Shown: positions 56,180-64,000 of the stretch, one piece after another
Numbering within the stretch: position 1 is the stretch's first letter
How the letters are laid out: each line of letters starts with the position of its first letter
NCBI GenBank assembly: GCA_017893485.1
Contig: CM030364.1
Location: 46,401,254 to 46,465,253, forward strand
DNA length: 64,000 nucleotides
Reading direction: 5' to 3'
Source: Hemerocallis citrina
Lineage: Eukaryota > Streptophyta > Magnoliopsida > Asparagales > Asphodelaceae
The notes under the pieces: generated by a model
What the model was told of the DNA's origin: nothing
Databases searched by the model: none
The model's input: only the letters and a program-made list of their open reading frames with translations
Translations under genes and position numbers: made by a program

Positions 56180-57300
56180 GCAGTTAGGGTTCGGATCCAT
56201 TCAGGATCCATACCCGAACCCAGCCGCCACGTCACCCTCTTCTTCCCCATCGTCCTGCCAAAAACAAGCGAGCAAAACCGAGAGAAGTTTCATCTCCATC
56301 AAAGACAGCTCGTCACCTTCGAGCTCCCCCCTCCGTCGTCGCCTGCCTCCGACGCCGAACCCACTCGTCGACCTCATCAACGAAGCTTCGAGCTTCGACC
56401 ACCTCCATGGCCATGTTCCGAGCTTCACAAAACAGCTCGTCACCTTCGAGCTCGACGGCGTTTGCCAAGAGCAACACACCAACTGCCATGGCCGAACCAC
56501 GAGCTCCATCATCGCCGTCGCCGAGCTCCAACACGTCGAGCTCCACTTCCGACGAGCTCATTCAGTCGTCGAGCTCCGTCATCACAAAACTCTACGCCGA
56601 ACAACTTCACCGAGCTCCAACATGACGAGCTCCACTTCCAACGAGCTCACTCCGTCGTCGAGCTCCGAACCCACCTTCTCGCGAGCTCAACCTCACCATC
56701 GCGGAGCTTCCCCCTCCGTCGCCGACTGCCTCCGACGCCGAGCTCTCACTTCCGTCTCCATCGAACCCATCGAGCGACCTCTGCGTCAACTTCTTCTGAG
56801 AACATAGCTAAGCTCCATCTTTGTCTCCACACCGTCGAAGCTCCACTACAGCGCCGAGCTACACCTCCGATGAGCCCCACTCCGCTCGTCGCCCCTCGCC
56901 GAACATAACTCCAAGCTCCCATCCTCCGTCGCCGACCTCGAGCTCACCACTGCGTCGAACTCTCCCACAACCGTGCTCCATCACCGAACTACGCGAGCTC
57001 CGTCTCCATCTAATCAATGGCCGAGCTCCATTCCTCCAAGCTCCATTCCGACGCCGTCGCAGCTGAGCTCCGCCATCATCACCACTTGCTGAGCTCCGAG
57101 TCTTCGCCTAGCTCGAGCTGCTATCGAGCTCCCCCTCTACTCACGATCGCCACTATCGAGCTCCTCTCCTTCGAGCTCCCCTCGCCGAGGTTCTTCGAAG
57201 ACGAGGAAGAAAGAAAGAACGAAGAAGAAGAGAAAGCCAGCGCGGAAAAAAAAAAAGTAAAAAAAAGTCAACAGGTTGACTTGCCACGTGGCGTCCACGT
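56180..57300 (+). other. Low-complexity GAGCTC-rich internal region
   Basis: C-rich DNA saturated with GAGCTC words and open in several frames on both strands (Ser/Pro/Arg-rich peptides). Counterpart of 31740-32623. It ends in a purine-rich block (57200-57270). Not judged to be a gene. Confidence 0.6.
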
Positions 57301-57860
57301 AGACTTCGGCCACTTTTTGCCGAGCGTTCTTGACACCGACCCTATTACACCAAAAAATGGCCTCCTCTTTCTCCTCCCGGTGCGCGCTCGCTTGATCGTG
57401 ATCAACGCACACGATCGCGCCACGTGTCCAGGTAACATTAAATTTATTTATTTATTTATTTATTTGTTTTAATTATTCAAAAAATCCGAAAAAAATGTTT
57501 AAAAATCGAAAAAAATTAAATAAAAATTCTAAAAAATAATTATAAATTCAGAAAAATTATTTTAAAATTCTGAAAAATATAATTATTTAATTAGAATAAT
57601 TATTTAATATTTTCGATAATTAATTATTTTATTCGAAAAATGAATAAAAAATTCAAAAAAAATGAGAAAAATTCAGAAAAATCTGGAAAAATCACCAAAA
57701 ATCCAGAAAATTCTGAGAATATTTTTGAGCATTTTACAAGCCCGGAATAACACTGTTACACCCCGAGCAAGATCCAAACTCCCTTAAGAACACCGATAAA
57801 ATCCCGTACGCCATTAGAACAGTAAAACTACTCCTCAAAGACTGAAAAAACTCAGTCTCT
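57301..57860 (+). other. AT-rich 3' internal region
   Basis: After a GC-rich link (57300-57435), 57440-57730 is AAAAATT-rich, then a unique stretch with TGGGGCT-like words leads to the PPT. No coding frame. Confidence 0.6.
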
Positions 57861-57874
57861 AGGAGTGGGGGGCT
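57861..57874 (+). promoter_or_regulatory. Polypurine tract before the 3' LTR
   Basis: AGGAGTGGGGGG precedes the TG of the 3' LTR by a few bases, the usual priming site for plus-strand DNA synthesis. Confidence 0.7.
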
Positions 57875-57876
57875 CG

Positions 57877-58495
57877 TGATATGGCTAAAAATGGGATTAA
57901 ATCGGGACCGTTCACATCGGACACGAATCTTAAAGCTCAGGGGTAAAACGGTAATTTCGCATTGAAATGGGTCTGAAGCGGGTACTGGGTCTCCTTCTCA
58001 CAGATCCAATAACCCGCGAACGGACCCACCTCAACTGGGTAGGGTCCCGACCCGATACAAACCCAGTCCAACAAGAGAAAATCAGGGTCACTGATTTGAC
58101 TAAATCAAAGGGCCTGATTTGCAATTATCCTCTCACCGGGGAATTAGGGATTAGTTTCCTAAACTAATTGTGAGGATTTTGCTCCTAACAGTTAGACAGG
58201 AAATCAAGCCCCTAATTTTACTCCCATGGCGACTATAAATACCCCCCACCCATCTCCATTAAGAGGTAATCAATACTTTTCAATAAAAAGCTCTTTCTTA
58301 ATCATATCACTGGTTACTGAAAAGAGCGTCGGAGGGTGCGTCGCCGGGATCAAACCCGGTGTCTCGCACTTCCTTGCAGGTGAATGGCGGGAGTCAGCAG
58401 CCCAACTCCGGCGAACAGGTTCGGATCTGCTATTCAGGTTTCTCGCGAACCCACAAATTCATCTGTTTACCCCCACACCGAAATCAGCGGTAACA
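57877..58495 (+). repeat. 3' LTR of the young gag-only element
   Basis: Aligns along its length with 50909-51528 with scattered substitutions and a 1-nt deletion near 58041. Confidence 0.93.
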
Positions 58496-58612
58496 ATATA
58501 TATATATAACACGATAGCCAATAAGACGTGAAGATGTGGCCATCGTCAATTCGAAATCTCCTACAATTAACATTACAACATAATAAAAAAGTGTTAGCAG
58601 TATCTGATAAAA

Positions 58613-61600
58613 TCAAATGAGGATCTTCGAGCTCTGCTTCCATATATCTTCCTCTTCCTCCTCGCTGCCTTCATCACCATCAACAACATTCTAATCCAAT
58701 GGCCCAAGCACACCCTCCTCCTTCGGTATCTCCTTGACCTCATCAATCCCTTCGTCAGAAATCCAACTCCCGTTGATATTCAACATCACAAATTCTGGCT
58801 TATTAGATGCTACGCACGAGCTAAGGTCCTTGCTGTAGCGCCCTGGATCCCCGTTACCGGATATCCGTGACACAACCAGAATCTTTGCCTTCAAATGCAT
58901 CTCAACACAGTAAATAACATGGAAATTTAAACACTTTTATTGCCATCAGAGTTATTACATCAATAATTACAAATATCAATTTGTCCTTGACCAAGGAATA
59001 CAAATTACATAACTTATTACAATTAATTATAAGAATATTCAAACTCTTCTTGTGAAGCTATCAGCTGTCTTCCAGATCGGCAATCCATTGGTCACTGCCG
59101 AAACTCTGCTGAGTGGTCTATCTGCCTCCCTGGAACTTGCCCCTCGGCTTGATCCTTCTATTGTGTGACTCTGATAATTTTGCACCCGCTCGATTGGTAG
59201 GCATGTACTGCCATTTCCTTAGATGCCCTGCTGATCTTGGGCTCCCCTGCACTCGTGACCTGATATCCATGTACCTAAAAGGTGGGGTACGTCAATAATT
59301 CTATTGACGCAATGATGATAAGAAAACAGCGATTCTCCAACTACCACACTCACAATTCATTTTGAATGGAAAAGAGACGTGTATCCCGATTTTTCCTAGT
59401 GTTCGTGTATGCCATGACTTGAAGTCTAATACAAAATACAGAGTACAGAACAGATGCACTTAATTTAATATTAGCAAGACTCTGGACACACATGCATCCC
59501 ATACTACATGTGCTCCAGATCAAGCCATTTCTCCAGTTTAGAGATTTGAACCTTCGCTATGCAGTGCATTCTATTTCGGTCCACTTCCTATTCCTGATAG
59601 TATGACATGGTTGAGGAGGTATAAATAAAAAGAAATAATTTGGAACGCTATCCCGTTGTCATCAACCATTGCTACATCGAACCACCCTCAAAAGCTGTGA
59701 CGAACTTACAGATATACAGCAGCATATCGATTGAGTAGAAGATCCATTATGATCCGTGTATGTCCACAACATAGAATATGACGGCCTCGAAGGTCTAAAA
59801 TCCCCTATCTGCCAGGAAATCAACATCTCGTTCTTACCATGGTACTTCAGGAATCAACAGTGCAAGCAGCACGTATCCCTAATGATAGGAAGAGACACCC
59901 CATATTTATCACCACCTAGTGCCAACTCTCAGAACAAGTCGGATTATAGGGAATCACTCCTAACACCGATTCGGTCTTCAAGCGAAACAATGAAGGAAAC
60001 CTAATCAATGCAATTTACTGAAAACAAGTTGTTACCCAAATGACACTCGGTGTCGATCAACAATGTCGATCCTGTCTGGTCTGTCAAAACAACAATCATC
60101 ACGAGAATCATATCCGTTGATTCCAATACCTTCACAGGTCATTGACCAAATAATCCCGGCCCGTGACCCTCAGCGAGTAGTCCAACGGTGCCCAAGGGAT
60201 GCAACATAATTGAATGAAGGTAAGCACACACATAATCATCAATTCCTGACTGTTGACAGACTCAGGCATCGAGACACCAAACACAAACCGGCTAGAGCTA
60301 TATCCTAACTCACTCATGTCCACCATGAGTACTAAGCACAGGAACTTGTTTAAGTTTCAAATGAAATGCTAAAACATCTTTAAAAATATGATAGCTCATG
60401 ATCACCACACTGTGGTATGCATAGGGTTCCTCATCAATTGTCCGATGAAAAGTTCAAGTAATAGCAGTAGCTGTAACTCAAGTTATGCTCTTCGGAATCC
60501 AATACAATCAGAATTTCTAGAAAGGTAGGGAGGTTCACTGCAATCCCCTAGTGGACGAATCCCTCAAATTCTTTAAAGAACTGAAGTCCCCGATCTAACT
60601 TAAGCTCGAAGTCAAACTAAACAACATGTTACTAAACTTGCAATGTCCATAACTTCCAGCATACAAGTCGGAATTGCTTGATGCTACCCATTCTAGAAAG
60701 CTAAGACCCTAGTGTACAACTTTCCAGTTAACCATTTCCTCAAATTCAATCATCTTGATACTATAAAAACCTCATATACTCTTAATAGTATATTCCTTCA
60801 CGCACTTACTGTACCGTTCCGATATCATAAAAACATGCTCACTCATCGGAATTACTTGATTCCGGGTTCAATGGAAAGGTAGGAATGTCTACTACAACTT
60901 TCTAGTTGAACACTTTTTCAGGTTCAATCATTACAGTCCTCAAAAATACCAAATTCCATCAGGTATACTAATAGGGGAAAAATTGATTCTTCTAACAAAC
61001 ACTGCCTTGACAAGACTGAATCTATCCCAACTCTGGAAAATTATAACCTTCAACCTACAAACTGGAATCAAAATTCCAGTTGGGTTAGAAAGCTATGAAT
61101 CCCTACTACGACTCTTTAGTTGGTCAATTTTCAAAATTCTTAACAAATAGTTCCAAAATTTCTCATCTTTATAGACTAGTCAACTTGTACTAGGCTGAAC
61201 ATAGTCCACTTTGAAATTCAATAACAAATCCACCTTATGTCCAATGCTCATGAAATTTGAGATTCTTAATCAACACATATATCATTTCATTGTGTCCAAA
61301 ATTTGTATTGAGATTCATATCACACAATGAGTTATGACACCTCAAACAAAGCACAAATTTTAGCAGCTCTCCAACAGGGTATTTACTACCCTTCACTAAT
61401 TATTTTAGAAACCCTATCAAATGACCTCTAAAAATTCTAAAATTTGAGATTCATGAAATAGACTCATACCATAAGCTAATCCCAAAGTTTCATAGCAATA
61501 TCATAAACACACAAGGAGTTATGGCCATTTGAACTTCAGTCCAAACCACAGACAGATTCAACTGCCACTTCCAGATCAGTCGCATTCTTCCAATTTTTTT

Positions 61601-63380
61601 CGAGGCATTAAATGACCTTAGAAAATTAAAAAAATTAATAATATAGTTGTAGACACATACAAGAGTGTCCAAAAAAAATTCCAGATCAAAATTACCAGTC
61701 TACACTGAGTTACAAAGTCGGAAAGATACAGCAAAATTTCACACAACAGCAGCACTTCTGGCTGCTCACTGTCCTGAGTTGGGTCCAATGTTTGGGCTAT
61801 TAAATTGCTTCCAAATATTATGAAAAAAATCATGGATGTTCTAAATACATATAAAAACAATTCTCCAAAGTTTGAGCTCAAAATTATGAACCGTTTGAGA
61901 GTAAGAAATTCTCAAACTTACCTTCACAAACAAGCTTCTTAACAAAAACTCATAAAATGAGTTGTTCTAATTATACAACTATTTTTTTTGAGCATGCCAC
62001 TATCACATATGTTAATCAAAATTTCTCTAACTATTTTCACATGCTAAAAATTCACATACACATCTAAACTAAAATTTTAGAGTTGAGAGAAATCACCCAC
62101 ATGAAGTTTGCTAAAATCTCCTTGCGCCTAGCCTTGCTTGCTTGCTTCACTTTGCTCCTTGCTCTGGAAGAACTTGCCAAAACCTACTATGCTTCTCATT
62201 CTCTACTACTCTTCTCCTACAAATACTCCACTTTTTTCCACTCCTTCTCTTTCTCCTTTTTTTTTTTTTTTTGAAGAACATGAGATGAAAAATGAGAGGT
62301 GAATGGAGTGGGAGGGGATTTTATAAGAGAAGGAGAGCTAGGGTCTTCTTTTGGCCGGAAATGGAGAGGTGGAGGGCCAAGATGGAAAGTGCTAGGGTTT
62401 GGGAGAATGTGTGGTTGAGATGAAGCCAACACATCAAGTGGAAGTTTCTTGGAAGCTTCCTTGAAACTTCTTGGAAACTTCTCATCTCTAGGTCAACTTA
62501 CACACATGGTGAAATATTTCCACCATTGGATCTCATTAAGATCCAAGCTATGATCATATGATGCTACGGTTCCTAACCCTAGGTTAGGTCAAGGAACCCT
62601 AGATCACCATACCCCATTTCTAACCCTAGTGCACAAATACAATCCACATTCAATCCAAGCACTAGCTTAATTGAAAATAACCAATATATGTTTTATAGAA
62701 ATTAAAATCTATAAAAATACATGTTTTATAGAAATTAAAATTTCCTCCCGGCAATTGTCCGGCAAATTGATACTCATTAGAAAAATATGTGATCATGTGC
62801 AATACTCAGACGTGCACAGATTACAGTGTAAAAATAGCCATATGCTATTTTGCGGGGTATTACACTTGCCCCCTAGCTCCCTTCTGATCATGTTAATTAG
62901 TACTACAATAAACTTCTTTAAGCTTTTCATGTCCTTCTTCTAGAACCCTAGAAATCTTGATCCTTTAGCTCATTCTCCGACAGGTTCAATTTCCTTAAAG
63001 AATGCTTTACTTAGATGCCACACAAGAAGCAAGGGAAGCCTTTACATTGATATCATTTCCAGACATCTCTAATATTACCTGAAGGTCAGGCAAATATTTC
63101 TCAATCTATATATCCCTCCATCTGATCCTACCCTTGTTGACGAGCATTAGAAATCCTCCAACAATAGGGATCTTTTCAAAATCTCGGCATGCAATGGAGG
63201 AAGCACCCTCTCGTCACCAGTCATATTGATCATTAATGTGAAAATGGAGTACCCTAATCTTATACGTCGATGGAATCAATTCAGTCAAATCCTTTGTAGC
63301 TTCCTCTGATATCCCATAATTCATCAAGTACAGGTACATCTCCTCTAAGCTATTTTTGAGACTTCAGCAGACACCGTTCT
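58613..63380 (-). pseudogene. RanGAP-like pseudogene split by a solo-LTR-like element
   Basis: RanGAP activates Ran GTPase; the plant protein has an N-terminal WPP domain, leucine-rich repeats (LRRs) and an acidic tail. On the minus strand, from 63376 down: 'LLKSQ', 'LEEMYLYLMNYGISEEATKDLTELI', 'KRSLLLEDF*CSSTRVGS', 'LEMSGNDINVKASLA', 'LEEGHEKLKEV', reaching 62865. The reading resumes below the insertion (58833-58613) with 'GARTLA', 'LNINGSWISDEGIDEVKEI', 'GVLGPLD' and a Glu-rich tail. Stops and frameshifts are numerous, LRRs between 'GGI' and 'DLQV' are missing, and the N-terminal part was not found. No introns appear within the matched parts, so a processed copy is possible. Confidence 0.78.
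58834..62864 (-). mobile_element. Solo-LTR-like element (4.03 kb), copy 3, inside the RanGAP pseudogene
   Basis: Ends TGTAGCGCCCTGG and TGCGGGGTATTACA with 5-bp TSD CTTGC at 58829-58833 and 62865-62869. On the minus strand CTTATAAAATCCCC (about 62310-62325) gives a TATA-like box followed by a long T-poor A-run/CT-rich leader. No LTR pair or pol. The rest is AT-rich and non-coding (59000-62060). Confidence 0.7.
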
Positions 63381-64000
63381 TGTAAGTTTTAACTGCGAAA
63401 TAACTCACCAACAAGATGCAAGAACAATAGAATCAAAATCAAGAGAATAAAGAATAACCAAAAGCAACACACAAGAACACACAAGATTTTTCCTAGGTTC
63501 ACCCAATGCAATGGCTACTTCCCCGCGTAGAGGTACTCCTGCGATTTTCACTAGAAATATGAAGAACAAGTTTACAAATCTCTCAAGAACTCACCTCCAA
63601 GGTGTAGGGTTTCTCTCTATCTCCCTCCCTCTCAATGACGGCTGTTAGATCTTTCTTTTCCTTTCGATTTACCCTAAAATCATACACACTACAATATATA
63701 TAGGTTTACACTTCTAATCTCATCCGCTCATCAATCATCATCACGGCGGTCGACGACAACAAAGTGATGGTCGACCGGTTCATGCCTTCGAATGTACAAA
63801 GTCCACCAGAGAGTGGGTCGGTCGACTGACCAGTCGACCGGTCATTCCTTCAAGACTGCAGAGTCCAACAGAGAGAAAGACGGTCGACTGCCCGATCGAC
63901 CGTACATTTTCTTGTACGTGTGCGATCGATTGTCCAAGTGCGGTCGACCGCAACTTGCCTGCAGCTGCTGGCTGCTCTGAGCTGCTTGCTCCATCTTTGA
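63381..64000 (-). mobile_element. Copia-like LTR, partial, runs off the window
   Basis: The plus-strand border TGTAAGTTTT (minus-strand end ..AACTTACA) abuts the RanGAP pseudogene. Reading the minus strand: repeated CGGTCGAC/GTCGACCG motifs (63960-63740), TATATATA near 63695, then GTAGCCATTG..GGTGAACCTAGG..AAATCTTGTGT, typical of the R-U5 part of Copia LTRs. The element or solo LTR continues past 64000. Confidence 0.6.

Larger units (their letters stand above)
50909..58495 (+). mobile_element. Gag-only Ty3/Gypsy-type LTR element (TR-GAG), young
   Basis: 5' LTR 50909-51528 (620 bp), 3' LTR 57877-58495 (619 bp), both TG..CA, TSD ATATA at 50904-50908 and 58496-58500. The LTRs differ at roughly fifteen positions by eye. 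The PBS region follows the 5' LTR and a purine tract precedes the 3' LTR. The internal part encodes one intact gag ORF, then tandem repeats and low-complexity DNA; no protease, RT, RNase H or integrase. Movement would depend on enzymes from an autonomous relative. It sits in the (AT)n tract at the right end of the foldback element. Confidence 0.92.

Noticed and set aside
56105..57472. Overlapping Ser/Pro/Arg-rich frames of up to 267 codons
   Set aside because: They come from GAGCTC-rich low-complexity DNA shared by both Gypsy elements and are open on both strands.

Overview
The window is nuclear DNA of a flowering plant, most likely a eudicot. The evidence is plant-type spliced coding sequence, L1-type LINEs, Ty3/Gypsy and Ty1/Copia LTR elements, Helitrons, MULE, hAT and Harbinger-like MITEs, a tRNA-derived SINE, and AT-rich DNA with long (AT)n tracts. 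Nearly all of it is transposon sequence, much of it nested. I find one apparently intact host gene, one split host pseudogene, one captured host exon I can name, and no rRNA, tRNA gene or CRISPR. The species cannot be told from the sequence.

Layout. 244-6746: near full-length but broken L1-type LINE (+) with a 15-17 bp target-site duplication (TSD). 6849-12732: stack of four Helitrons, one of which holds a MULE with long terminal inverted repeats (TIRs) and a 9-bp TSD. 12733-21160: an OXIDATIVE STRESS 3-like gene (-), two coding exons separated by an intron of about 7.2 kb filled with a long-TIR element, a Copia LTR, two GAGCATC-type MITEs, a SINE and local duplications. 21500-22770: small MITEs. 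22835-25953: 5'-truncated LINE (-) with a 15-bp TSD and a nested hAT MITE. 26021-26644: a third GAGCATC MITE. 27543-41004: old gag-only Gypsy element (TSD GTTAC) carrying two large solo-LTR-like insertions. 41399-44240: minus-strand Helitron array made of seven tandem 5' termini. 45447-46709: Helitron with a captured LRB/POB1 exon. 47428-47912: hAT MITE and a 182-bp duplication. 47921-50881: giant foldback (arms about 1.46 kb, 32-nt spacer). 50909-58495: younger gag-only Gypsy element (TSD ATATA) with an intact gag ORF. 58613-63380: RanGAP-like pseudogene (-) split by a third solo-LTR-like element. 63381-64000: Copia-type LTR (-) running off the window.

How parts relate. The OXS3-like gene is the only unit likely to give a functional cellular protein. 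The two Gypsy elements share one architecture: LTR, PBS, gag, no pol, several tandem-repeat blocks, PPT, LTR. They would need enzymes from another element. Three 3.6-4.0 kb elements with matching termini, 5-bp TSDs and minus-strand TATA boxes look like solo LTRs of one chromovirus-like family. Insertion order can be read from nesting, because the Helitron at 45447-46709 is a natural empty-site reference for two insertions into its relative at 9406-12732.

All boundaries and homologies were read by eye. Family names rest on motif recognition, not on searches.
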